Made by a program: the position numbers and the translations under genes. Under the pieces are notes generated by a model. It worked only from the letters and a program-made list of their open reading frames with translations, ran no database searches and was not told where the DNA came from. Positions 1-10,058 of a DNA stretch of 28,993 nt are shown piece by piece. Origin of the DNA: Tieghemiomyces parasiticus (taxonomy: Eukaryota; Kickxellomycota; Dimargaritomycetes; Dimargaritales; Dimargaritaceae). Position 1 is the first letter of the stretch; the number at the start of each line of letters is the position of its first letter. Where the stretch lies: NCBI GenBank assembly GCA_027575765.1, contig JANBPT010000602.1, forward strand, positions 1 to 28,993, written 5' to 3'.

Positions 1-90
1 CGTTGCCTATTCCTTCGCGATGTGTCATCTACCCCGGACAGCTAGTGTATCACCAGGATTACTGGGAAGTCCAGAAAGGGAGGTCTCTCA
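1..90 (+). repeat. Left arm of a terminal inverted repeat of the window
   Basis: Bases 1-77 are an exact reverse complement of the last 77 bases of the window. Bases 78-90 match the other end at 11 of 13 positions (differences at 78 and 81), after which similarity stops. No open frame or transposon-end signature is visible inside. It may be a terminal inverted repeat or one copy of a dispersed repeat at which the assembly stopped. The 77-base perfect core is the length expected when a k=77 de Bruijn assembly breaks at a repeat. Confidence 0.95.
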
Positions 91-853
91 TAACTTTTTC
101 AACATTGCACTGAGTAGCCAAGGCAAGCATTAATAATGCGACGCTACTGTATTCTTAATAGTCTTTGTCTCTCTCGCATAGGTGATATATGGTACGTAAG
201 AGCTGTTGGTAAGCCTATCCTAATTGCCCTCCATGCGTGAAAATTAAAGACTGTTTCTTCCTCCCCTCTGCAGGATAATCATTCCAGCCTACTGCTATGA
301 GGTGCCTCCAGGTAGCTATCTGTAGCTAATGTCCACAGCTTAAGCAAACGCTGTGCCGTAAAAAATAAAATATAACCCATGACCCTTGCTTATTCTCCGC
401 GTTACCCGTACCTACTGAGGGTATAGTGAGTTACTACGCCGGCTTAGTGACATTTTGGCTCAAGTCGCTTAAATCTAGCTCCATGAAGCATCGGCACTTT
501 AAGCAGCATTGCGTAACTGTTAAGCGGTCCCGATTTTTAGGTAGTCAGTACGAAAGTGTGACCCGGGAATCCCCTCTTATTCGGGCGCCTACGCATGAGC
601 CACCCCCCTCCCCACACCCCTCCCACTCTTCGACCATCCCTCCCCATTTTGGCACCAATGACCAGTCTTACCCATGAGTTTTCGCATTCTCCTTGCTCAT
701 TAAGACTGTAACATCCTACTGTCTAGCTCTGCATTCCCTGTACCGATCCCTATTCCCCATTCTCTACGATTCTCCGCTTCTTTTCATATCCAGATTTTAA
801 CGCCTACACCTCTGGTCCTGAACATCACCGATTTACCCGCCCCCCTCCCGACC
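91..853. other. Left flank, no gene recognised; pyrimidine-rich leader before COX16
   Basis: Bases 91-590 are mixed, fairly AT-rich sequence without a convincing reading frame; the longest open stretch (426-677) lacks an ATG start and resembles no known protein. From about 597 to 853 the plus strand becomes rich in C and T, the usual look of a fungal promoter and 5' leader, and leads directly into the COX16 start codon. No TATA box stands out. Confidence 0.5.
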
Positions 854-1618
854 ATGACATCCTCCTACAATACGCCCTGGGGTAGCGTTCGGTACAGCAA
901 GTACTACCGCCATACGCTCAACAATCCATTCGTCTTTTTCGGCCTCCCCTTCATCGCCACTATCGTCCTCGGGTCTTTCGCTCTGGCGCCGATCACCAAG
1001 ACCCGGTACGACCTGCACTCCATGAACAAAGGCATGGTAAGTTGGACTCTTGTACGAATGGTGTGAACCCTGAGGCTACGACCGTCGCTTTTTTTTCGCC
1101 TGACAACAATGCCGGTGCGCCGTAGCTCGTTTTCCTGGTGGCGGTGGCTGTGGTGGCGGGCGGCGCAGCCAGGTTGTCCAGCCACTAGATAGCAGACTAC
1201 CGGTTACTTACACACCCTACTACCCTCTGCAAAACCTGCCACCACCGTCACTCTCCACTCCCTCCCATTAACACACGCATGCACACGCACACACACACAC
1301 ATACATACACTTGGGCACTCCCAGGTCGACAAGGAGGAGCAACTAAAATTGAAGGTCAACAAACGCCCGCTGTCTCTTCAGGAGGAATACTGGGTGAGTT
1401 ACTCTATGCACATCTACCTGCCGGTAGACCTCGGGGCATCCCTATCCGCTTAGCCTATCAACTTGTATAATTGTATCGCACCCCACTACTCGCCATCTAA
1501 CCATACCGCTTTTCTTCCACTTTCTCTACCGCTTTCCGCGATCCAGCGCCTGCAAAAGAAGGACCTCGACAATTGGGAAAACAAACGTGTCGAGCGCCCG
1601 CCGGGCGTCGAGGAGTAG
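854..1618 (+). CDS. COX16: COX16, cytochrome c oxidase assembly protein (three exons)
   Basis: Exons 854-1036, 1325-1393 and 1547-1618 join in frame into a 107-residue protein. Introns are 288 and 153 bp, with GTAAGT and GTGAGT donors and CAG acceptors. The protein matches the COX16 family in order: a short N-terminus, one membrane helix at about residues 25-46 (PFVFFGLPFIATIVLGSF), the conserved T/S-x-x-RYD motif (KTRYDLHS) just after it, then a charged tail with SLQEEY and NWENKRVERPP, resembling the DDWKNIRGPRP region of human COX16. COX16 is an inner-membrane protein needed to assemble cytochrome c oxidase, where it assists insertion of the copper-containing COX2 subunit. Start: first ATG, ahead of the helix; length is normal. 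The next gene is convergent. I am confident of the identity and of all splice sites. Confidence 0.95.
1037..1324 (+). other. COX16 intron 1 with CA microsatellite
   Basis: A 288-bp intron with GTAAGT donor and CCCAG acceptor. It contains a CA-rich run at about 1271-1310, only 14 bases before the acceptor. Confidence 0.88.
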
Positions 1619-2345
1619 CGGCCAACTTGACCACCTTAATATTACAGATTTACACCTGGTTTTCAATGGAGCCCCGGTACTTTTACTTTTGTAACAATAT
1701 ATACGTTTGTACTGATGTATAAAAACATGCAGAAATACCTGAGATGATGGTAATAACTGCTAGCGCTGACGATTCTGGTGTTTGACTCTTCCCGACGTGG
1801 ACTCGTTATCAGTAATGTTATATATATATTTGCGGCTTTTATGGTTATGTAAATAAACAGAGGCATTGGAGTTGACAAACACAACAAAAGTGTGTACACG
1901 TCGTGGCTGCGACCAGGTTAATGGAGCGATTAGGGGGAGGGTGTACAGCAGTCTCCTTATGCGAAATAATAAAAACACGATACTGAAGCAAAGGAAAACG
2001 GTCAGAGAACATGTACAGGTAGGACGTACGGGGAGGGGAGAGGGTGGGTGTTAGGACTGAAGTGCGAAGAAAACGAGAGTGAATTAGGCGTCAAATAGGC
2101 AACTAATATCGTGCAGGGTTAATAAAGCATGGTGGGTAAATAAATGGAGTAAAAATTCCCGGCGACCGGGATATGTGTAGTGTACGATGCTGTGAAAGAG
2201 AGAGGAAGGGGGAAGAGGGGGGAAAGTAATGTGTAGGGGGGTTGTCAAATTGGCAAGGGCTGGTGCGGTGCCAACTAAGCACGGTGGGTAGGACGGTAGT
2301 GCATCGAGGATGGTAAGCAGCCATGTTTGATCGTCGCATCGTAGC
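1619..2345. other. Convergent 3' intergenic region (COX16 / PH gene)
   Basis: AT-rich 727-bp space between two converging stop codons. An AATAAA on the plus strand at 1852-1857 lies about 235 bases after the COX16 stop and could be its polyadenylation signal; further AATAAA copies follow near 2120 and 2140. No clear signal was found for the minus-strand gene. Nothing coding is seen. Confidence 0.5.
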
Positions 2346-5033
2346 TTAGGATCCAGTCACACCCGTCTCGTCTTCGGGCAGCGACGGCAGACCGGAACCG
2401 ATATGGGTCGTCGGGGTAGCCGGCAGCGGGCCGTAGACTATAGAGGGCAGAGCCTGGCCGTTGGGGGCGCGTGTCGTAGGCGTCGAGGGACTACTGCCCC
2501 TATGGCCGCCGTCCGCAGCTGCGCCAGGTAACGGGGGTAGGGGTTGGTGCGCGTAAAGCGGGGTGGTCGAGAAGGAAGGCGCGCTAGTGTAGGCCGGGGT
2601 GGGCAGCGGGTGTTTGTATCCCAGGGCATCCATGTATGACCCAGTGGTGGTCGGACGGTTACCGACGGGCGGAGAGGGGCCGGCGGCCGGCGGCGTAAGG
2701 TACAGTGGTTGCGGCGTCGCCGTCAGAGCTGGGGTGCCCACGAAACCAGGGGCATGATAAAGGGGCATGTGGAAGCCCGGGGAGGGCATGCCGTACAGGT
2801 CGAGGCTGGGACCACCGGTCAGAATTCTACTCGGCCGACCAGCGGCGATACTGCCATTGACCGAGGGGGCCTTAGAGGACGGGCCTGTTGTCCATGACTG
2901 GCGTGGCGAAACGATGGGTGCAGAGGACCCTGAAGACTGCGACATGCGGCGGTTGGTACCGGGGTCCAGGACAACGGATAAGGACCCGAGGTTGCTATTA
3001 AGCAAACCACGCACCGATTCTGGAGTGAGGGGGTTTTCCTGGAGCTCGTCAGCAATGGCCTCGTCGTCCGAGCCCCCCGCTTCGGGAGACTGGTCCCCAG
3101 CGGCCGCCTCCGAGGGGCTGGAAGCCGGCGAGAGCTGGCGAAACATGGCGATAGCGGAAGGCGGGGGCGGCAGCCCCGCCGCCTGGTTCCCGCCGTATTG
3201 GATGCGGCCCACCACTGATTTCAGGGCGGTCATCCACTCCTTCATGTCCTCACGGTTCTGGGCCTGGATGAACCAGGTACCAATGTTCAGTGACGTGACC
3301 TCAAGCACCCACTGGCGGCCTTGGAAAGCGTCTGATAGGCACACGATACTCTCGGGCGTCAACCCCAGCGTCTCGCTAGACAAGGCGTCAGGGTTAGCCG
3401 CCTTGAACCGGTACAGGGCAGACCCGGCTAGCACAAAGTAGCGCCGTTTCCAGGACTTGCGGCTAAAGAAGGACGAACTCATAACGGTGAGCTTGCTCAG
3501 CCAGCCGGCATGTACGCTGGACGGGACCACGTCACGCAATGTGACCTGGTGCTCTAAGGCGTGGTCTGTATTCTGGGAGGTTCCGCGACGCGACGTCCGG
3601 GGCGCAGCGCCGGGGGTCACAACGGGGTTCTCCGCGGGGGAAGCCGGTTCCTCTACCGACGGCTGGGAGAGAGGTGGGCTGAGGGAGGACTGGGCCGTGG
3701 ATTTACGAGAATGGTTGGCCGAAACCATTGTGATGTCCCGGTTATTCGGGGTGACGGCCGGGGCACGGAAGGTAGGTGATAAATCGGCGTACGACGGGGT
3801 CAGACGGGCGGTAGCCTCATGGGTCCCAGCTGCACTGGCCTTGCGCAGAAGAGAGAACAGATGCCGTTCGGATTTGCGTACTGGGACCCCGGGGGTCGCG
3901 GCACCGACCGTGGGTACGGCGCTGACGCCCTCAATACCGCTGTGAATGCTGGGCGCATCATGGGTAGACGCGGCCGGAGATCGTAGAGAGTGGTTGGAAG
4001 CACTGGGGCTGAGTCGGCCATCACCATGCAAAGACGAGCTAGAAGACTGGTTGCTGTGCTGGCTTAGTGACATGACAGAGGACATGGTCTTGTGACGCAG
4101 GGTGGACCCCCGCTCGAGGTAGGGCGTGGGCGGGACAGCCTCAACCGGAGCCCGGGCCAGGGCCTCCTGCAACTCGGGTGGGATGGTGGGTAGGACGGGC
4201 CCCACGGGAACCACCTTGCGCGCGGCACCTTCGGGCATGGGAACTTCGGTACGGGGGGAGGGGAGTGGCAGCGCCGGGGTCGTGGCGGGTGCGTCGGTAG
4301 CAGTTGGCGGAGAGGTCGTAGTCGGTGCACGCTCCCGGATCTTGGCCACCGTAAGGCATTTGTCCAGGTCGGCGAGATAACCGGCAACCTGGACTGGGAG
4401 CGGGTGTGGTGTGGAATTGTGGCGGGCAGAGGTGGCTGAGCTCACTAGGGGTGCGGTCGAGGCGGTGTGAGATATGGGTTGGCCAAAGTAGCCCGACAGT
4501 CGCCGGACTGAGGAGGGACCACTAAAACTGTGACCGTGACCGTGACTCACGGTACTGCTATCGGTCGTCCAGGTCGAGTCCTGTGATATCCGCTGACAGG
4601 GGCCCGAAATGCTGCGCCGCGAGTTGATAATGAAGGAGAGCCGGTAGGCTAAGGCCGAAACCAGATCCGAGTCGCCAAAGTAGCAGCCTTCCTCCACCGT
4701 CAAGGTGCGCGAGCTGCGAATGGAACTTGGCTGTGAGGGTGTCGGTGGTGACCGGTTAATCCCGGCAGCGAAGGTGGAGGTGAGGGACTGCCGGCTGTAG
4801 AGAAGATCGTCATTGGAAAACTTGCGCCGGTACATGGGCCGACCTGGAGTAGTGGCCAGGGACTCGACGGGGGCGGCGCTCGCAACATTTGGAGAAGACA
4901 TTTTTCGTGGGTACACCGAGTAGTACTGCAGGGTATAGTTCACAGGCGGGGGCGCGGGTAGAGATTTGGTGGTCGACGGCACGGTCTGGTGCCGTGACCG
5001 ACGCTGTGGCTCGACGAGCGGTCCAGGGGACAT
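2346..5033 (-). CDS. Large PH-domain protein with long disordered arms
   Basis: An uninterrupted 895-codon frame. One pleckstrin-homology domain is clear at about residues 505-612: the first strands read HAGWLSKL and WKRRYFVL, and the C-terminal helix carries the conserved tryptophan (MKEWMTAL, W600). PH domains bind phosphoinositides or proteins and usually bring their owner to a membrane. The rest is mostly low-complexity Ser/Pro/Thr/Ala sequence, probably disordered, with a more ordered patch at about residues 111-140 (EEGCYFGDSDLVSALAYRL) that may be a second conserved element. The C-terminal 250 residues are proline-rich with PLPPLPG-type motifs that could bind SH3 or WW domains. An in-frame stop sits nine bases upstream of the first ATG, so the start is that ATG or Met45 (at 4901). 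I do not recognise a named orthologue. A role in cortical signalling or polarity is inference only. Confidence 0.88.
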   Translation of the reverse strand: MSPGPLVEPQRRSRHQTVPSTTKSLPAPPPVNYTLQYYSVYPRKMSSPNVASAAPVESLATTPGRPMYRRKFSNDDLLYSRQSLTSTFAAGINRSPPTPSQPSSIRSSRTLTVEEGCYFGDSDLVSALAYRLSFIINSRRSISGPCQRISQDSTWTTDSSTVSHGHGHSFSGPSSVRRLSGYFGQPISHTASTAPLVSSATSARHNSTPHPLPVQVAGYLADLDKCLTVAKIRERAPTTTSPPTATDAPATTPALPLPSPRTEVPMPEGAARKVVPVGPVLPTIPPELQEALARAPVEAVPPTPYLERGSTLRHKTMSSVMSLSQHSNQSSSSSLHGDGRLSPSASNHSLRSPAASTHDAPSIHSGIEGVSAVPTVGAATPGVPVRKSERHLFSLLRKASAAGTHEATARLTPSYADLSPTFRAPAVTPNNRDITMVSANHSRKSTAQSSLSPPLSQPSVEEPASPAENPVVTPGAAPRTSRRGTSQNTDHALEHQVTLRDVVPSSVHAGWLSKLTVMSSSFFSRKSWKRRYFVLAGSALYRFKAANPDALSSETLGLTPESIVCLSDAFQGRQWVLEVTSLNIGTWFIQAQNREDMKEWMTALKSVVGRIQYGGNQAAGLPPPPSAIAMFRQLSPASSPSEAAAGDQSPEAGGSDDEAIADELQENPLTPESVRGLLNSNLGSLSVVLDPGTNRRMSQSSGSSAPIVSPRQSWTTGPSSKAPSVNGSIAAGRPSRILTGGPSLDLYGMPSPGFHMPLYHAPGFVGTPALTATPQPLYLTPPAAGPSPPVGNRPTTTGSYMDALGYKHPLPTPAYTSAPSFSTTPLYAHQPLPPLPGAAADGGHRGSSPSTPTTRAPNGQALPSIVYGPLPATPTTHIGSGLPSLPEDETGVTGS

Positions 5034-7660
5034 TCTAGGCTAAAGAATAACAATGGAAATAGTGGGGGTAGGGGTTGGTGGGTAGCCCGGTCAGGAAGAA
5101 GGGCGGGGCTGTCGAGCTTGGCGTGGTCGGTGGATTAATACGCGAATGAGAAAGCCGGACGGTTCGGAGGGTGACGAGACCTTTAAGGAGGGATGGAAGG
5201 CAAAGCAGTGACGACAGCGTATGAGGGTCGAAATAGGATGCTAGACCCCCGGGATCCTGGAGACGGCCGGGGGGGGTGGAATCCGGATGGCCGGCGTAAG
5301 TCTGCACGGCGTGCAGTACAGCCGCTCGGGCAGTGGCGTTGTCAGTCTTGACAAGGGACTGTAGAAGTGAATAAAAAAAGTGCACGGGGTGTATACCGTT
5401 GCACAGACGCGGCCCGGTGGGCAATTACACTGGTTATTGGAGGAACCAGGGGGGCTAAGGCAGTGTGACCAGGCTGCCGGAGTGGATAAAGGGAAAGGCG
5501 ATTATGAGAAGGCTGGTAAGTGGAGGGGGCAAGGCTGAGGAAACACAAAGGAATAGAACCTGTAAGGACGAGGTAGGCGAGTGACAGGTAAGTTAGCAAT
5601 GCACGCCGAAGTGCTAGAAGAGGCGAGGAATCTCGAATGTGAAGCGTAGGGAATATGGGAATACGCAGAGACACGGCGAGAGGAAATGAGGGTGCTGGGC
5701 GGACCCGGGAGAGGTTCCGGTAAAAGTATAAACAGGAAAGGCTGACTCGCCAAGAAGGAAAATGCCAGTGGTCAACGGCGGGTTAAGGTCAAGAGGGGAG
5801 AAATGAGGCGCGGTATTTGCTTACACGTTGGCTGGGCAAATAAAAGGATGGTCTGGCCGAGTCACCTCAATAGGTTGGAAAGGCGGACGGAAGGAAAGGG
5901 GCGTTGGGTACAGTGAGGATAAGGCGGAGGAAGCTACCGGGCCCGTTTATCAGCCGACCCGGAAAATCGATGCGGAAGAAGGGGTCCTGGTTGAAGGTAC
6001 GAGGGAGTCGCGGCGATGTGGATTCGATAGCCCCAGGGTTCAGGGGTGGATTGGGAAAGAAAATCAACAAATTATTCAACCCGGATACGACGCGAAGGTG
6101 GTAACATAAGGCAGGTCGAGAATGGCGGTCTAAATTAGAACGGGTATCGCAGGGTAGTCTTATGCACAAAGCAGGGCAGGCGGGAAAGGACTTAAAAGGG
6201 TGAGGCAAAGAGAGAATCGACGGGGGGGAGGTGCGGACGGCTGGGCAAGAAGGTGGAACAGTGTCTTTTGAAGTGGACCAGAGGGAGGGGAGTTGTCCTG
6301 AGGCGGCCGTCCTTGCCGGCAAGCCGAGGGTTAAGACGGTGTGTGGCGGGGTCAAACTATCAAACAGAGCACCAGCAGCGAGGGGGAGATTTACAGCGAG
6401 GCTGGCCAAGTTAAAAATAAAGCGAGCCGCGGGATAGGTCGACAAGAGAGAAGGGAAGGGATGGCGGTGAATTGACACGGGCCAAGCGACTACAGGATTT
6501 GAGAGGGGGAGGGGAAGAAGTGCTAGTTAGAAAGCTAAGGGGAGAGTAGCCTGGCCAATCAAACCACGCAATGAGACTAGGCTAGAAAAGGGGGTTAGCT
6601 GCTACCAACGGCCGGTTGGATTATTAGAGTAAGCAGGGGGCCGTTAGATTCAGGTTCTAGGGTACAAAATCTGGGCTGATATGGTAAGGATAAGCTGCCA
6701 AAAAGGGTAGGGGTCACAGGGGCCGAAGGTGTACAAAGAACACCGAGACGAGGGGGGGATAGGATAAGCGGTCTATCGGGCCGGGAGTTGTTTGGGCGCA
6801 CGGGCCGCGGTGGATTGCGCCAGGAGATCGCGAGGTGAGAAAAGGTGTCACCGGACTAAAGAAGATGAGCCAGTTTTGTGCGGAGTGCCCACGGTGGAAG
6901 GGAGAGAAGGTGAGGTAGGGGGTCAGGGTATCAGGAAGCCGTGTCCGCAACGTCGTGGGGGATGTGAGACGGCAGGAATGTAAGACTGTGGGGTAGGTCC
7001 AGGGAAGGATGAGGACGCGTTTCGCCGAATAAAAGGTACTGAGGTGGGGGCGACTGATGGGATGAGAGGAAGGGAGGGCGAGGTGGTGTCGGGAGAGGAG
7101 TTAGGAGATTAACGCGGGCGGGGTTGAGCGAAATGAGTGGATTGTACACGTCTGTTGGTACGGCCTCGGGGGGGGGGCTTGGGGCAGGTGGAATATAAGA
7201 CAGGTTGCACCAAACAGAATTGGGGTAAAAGAGGAAGTAATATGTCAGGAACCACCCGCAGGACAGTAACAATGACAGGTAATATAGGTAAATGGATAAG
7301 AAAGTGATAAAGGCGTAGGAAGAAAGTCAGGTCCCAAGTCTTCGGATGTGGGGGGGGGAATTCTCTAGTTGCAGGAGTCGAAAACTGTTGAGCGGCTACT
7401 GTCCATCAAGTGAGATACATGAGTGTGTATGTATGTAGAATGGAGGGGGCGAATGAAATTAGAGGACGTAGGGGAAGAGGGTAAACATATGGTGCTGGCA
7501 ACGGGATTGGGAGGAGCTGACCCAGTCGTGCGCTTCTCACACATCCGATAAATAAAATAGAAAGTAGAGGGGTAGAAGAGCAGACGGAGGAGGGAGGGGA
7601 GGTAGAAGGCCACGGCCTCTAACGGAGAAGCCTGCTCAGGTTGGCAGCTGGTCTACCAAA
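5034..7660. other. 2.6-kb purine-rich (plus strand) region upstream of the PH gene
   Basis: The plus strand is mostly A and G through this stretch; 60-base samples at 5521, 6181 and 7021 contain about 72-78% purine. Read on the minus strand it is a CT-rich tract leading to the PH-domain gene. Open frames on the minus strand (for example 5867-6478) translate to Pro/Ser/Leu-rich sequence explained by the skew and resemble nothing known. G runs of 9-10 occur at 7168-7177 and 7350-7358. It is best read as a long promoter or 5' leader; an upstream non-coding exon is possible. Confidence 0.5.
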
Positions 7661-7953
7661 CTAGGTTAAGACCCCCCCCCCTCATGCCCTGTGGCCAAAA
7701 GGATCAGGATTGGCAGACCCGGTTTACACACACCCACACACGCTACCTCTCCTTGTCAACCCAGCCATCCTTGTTCCCATCCTGTGCCCTTATCTGAGCG
7801 GATAACGCGGGACAACGACCGGGGTCAGTCGAGATGGATGACGGTCGAACGCGATGCATGGACGAGCCACACACGCACCGTCGAAGACCGCGGAAGACGG
7901 GGGCCGAGAATCGACCGGGAGTCGCGGAGGAGGCTAAGGACGATAAAGGGGAG

Positions 7954-8072
7954 ATGGTCAAGCACGGGTGGGGGTGGAGGGGCAGACTCGGAGCCGCATC
8001 TGTTCTAGAAAGGGAACCACTTGCGGCCTGGGACGGGGCCGTTACGGGTTCCCACCCGCAGTGCTTGACCAT
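7954..8072. repeat. Imperfect inverted repeat with about 80-base loop
   Basis: The 12-base arm at 7954-7965 (atggtcaagcac) is the perfect reverse complement of 8061-8072. The flanking gggtggg (7966-7972) pairs with cccaccc (8051-8057) across a three-base bulge. The structure could form a hairpin of about 19 pairs. Origin and function are unknown. Confidence 0.6.
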
Positions 8073-9101
8073 TGGTTAAACTGGCACTCAAATCACGACC
8101 GGGCTCCTGGTCTCCCCCCTCTTCTCCTGGCACCGCTCACTACTTTTCCGCCACCACCTGTCCAGGAAGGTGGGGTAGAAACCCGTGCGGGACGGCTACA
8201 GCTGTAACGCTTATGCCGGGGTCTTGGTGGGGGGGGGAAGTAAAGAGGTAAACGGGCGCTGGATCGAGAGGCCAGATTCAGCAAAAGAGCGGATGCGCTT
8301 GGTAATTACACGTATGGCAGGAGTTGCAAAACAGCAGGAGAGGGAGACGACTAACTGCGTCGCAGTTCGGGTGGGAATTGAGAATTGCAGGCAAGAGCGA
8401 AGGGGAGGGAGAAGTGGCGGGGAGAATTGTGAGGGATGGTGTGAAAAATGGGACAAACTGAATAAGCAAAGGATCGGACAAGGTCGGGGCAAATCAGCGG
8501 CGTACACCACCTCTTACTTTTTTTGTCCATGGCACACTATTGCAGTCCTAACGAACGGAAACAAAATACGCCAGGCCGGGAAATAAAAGGGGCGCAGTAG
8601 GGGAAGTGGGGCGACAGGGGGAAGCAAGGGGGGGGAGGAACGACCCACATCGACGAGCGCCGGAAATGGGGTGAATCGGGTAGGGTACAGCAGCAACGAG
8701 TGAGGAAGGCCAGTAATTCCAACGTAGTTTGCAGGCCGACACCCACACCAAGCTCAGTAGTGAGGTTGAGGATCAGTAATTTCCCAACCTGGCCGTTGGA
8801 TAGAGAAATACGGAGCCGATGGTTTCTACTGTGACGGCAGAGTTCCGCAATCGACCGACCTGCGGTCCGTAAAGGTGTACATGGCGGCGCGTCACACGCT
8901 CTAAACCAGCCCGACCAGGCCTTGAGGGGAAGGTGGGTAAGAGCGAGGCCGAGACATACCACGCCGTCTCAAGAGACCGCAAGTGTGCCTCACTCCAAGC
9001 TTAAAAAAGAAATACAGATCAAAGTCGGAGACGCAGGGGAAGGCCGATATGCATAAGCGAGTGGATAGAGAATGCGGAAACGACGCCCAGGTACGTTGGT
9101 G

Positions 9102-9129
9102 CCCCCCCCTCTCTCTCTCTCTCTCTCTC
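9102..9129 (+). repeat. C8 followed by a (TC)10 microsatellite
   Basis: Eight C at 9102-9109 run straight into ten TC units at 9110-9129. Simple repeat, no gene assigned nearby. Confidence 0.9.
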
Positions 9130-10058
9130 GAAGAATCACGGGCTTCGCAGTGCGAAGCAAATAAGGCATACAGAGCCGAAACAAGAAGAAAGGCTGGTAA
9201 TGGGCGGCAGGGAAAAGGCGCGGAGGCCGTAATTATGACGAAACTCTGCTCCGTCCGCCCGCATCGGATTGCGAAGGAAACTAATAGCCTGGCCCGAGAG
9301 CGGCGGGGGAGACGGGAAGGGTCAACAAGGCTTAGCTATGTACAGGGCGGCACCAGTAACTCACCGTGGAGGCCGACAATGGCGGCTGGTTGTCGTGGCA
9401 AGTCCGGGAGGTGCTGTCGTGGCCTAGCCGTATGGGTGTTGCCAGGCTGCCGGCGATGAGGGTAGTTGTGGCGGGTGGATCGCGAGGAGGGCTGCTAGAA
9501 TAATGAAGGGGGGGGGGGTATGGATCAGGTGCGTTGTGGATAGATGAGACAAAAGCCAACCGAACCAACAAGGGGCCGCTAACCTACGGTGGCCGGGCCG
9601 GGACAGCCTTTTAAAGCGACCCAGGTCCGAGCGGTTGTCCAAGCCCGTGGCAGGTCGTGCCAGGCGAGTGTATGCACCGGCGGGCTGCTCTCGGTTGCTG
9701 GAACCCACATTTCCTGTTCCCACTCGCTCGCGATATGTTCAGTTGGCTCACCGTGGAGGCCCAAGGTGAATTGCCTAATCCATCAACAGTGTGAATGGTG
9801 GGAGAGGGTGGGAGCGCTGTCGGCCAGGAACCGCACGAGTGAAATGGGAGAGTGGAGACTGTGACGTGTGTGTGAGTGCAGATGTATGCGTAGGGTGGAG
9901 GTCGCAACGCCATTCCAAGTCAAGACAATATGCCGCGGTTTGGCAGGCTCTAATGGGAAGCTCGCCGCCATGGTCGCTAGGATAGCTCACGGCCCCCGCC
10001 CGGCTTCAGCAGCCACCACACTGGTAAATATAAGGGCCCGGGCAAGCGGCTCGGGGCC

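Larger units (their letters stand above)
7661..10058. other. Gene-poor region, no gene recognised
   Basis: Mixed sequence with C and G homopolymers (C10 at 7672-7681, G11 at 9508-9518), a CT repeat near 9110 and an inverted repeat at 7954-8072. Several 80-160-codon open frames on both strands begin with non-ATG codons or show no family resemblance. One ATG in good context (gccgccATGG, 9971) opens a short frame (VARIAHGPRPASAATTL) followed by a GTAAAT, but no downstream exon can be joined with confidence. Confidence 0.4.

Noticed and set aside
5867..6478. 203-codon minus-strand open frame
   Set aside because: Pro/Ser/Leu-rich sequence explained by CT skew, no motif, and neighbouring frames are equally open.
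8537..8962. 141-codon minus-strand frame with a leucine-rich middle
   Set aside because: No family resemblance, no splice partners, ends in CT-skew sequence.
9361..9764. 15-base string ctcaccgtggaggcc occurring twice about 390 bases apart
   Set aside because: Too short, with no shared flanks, to call a repeat element.
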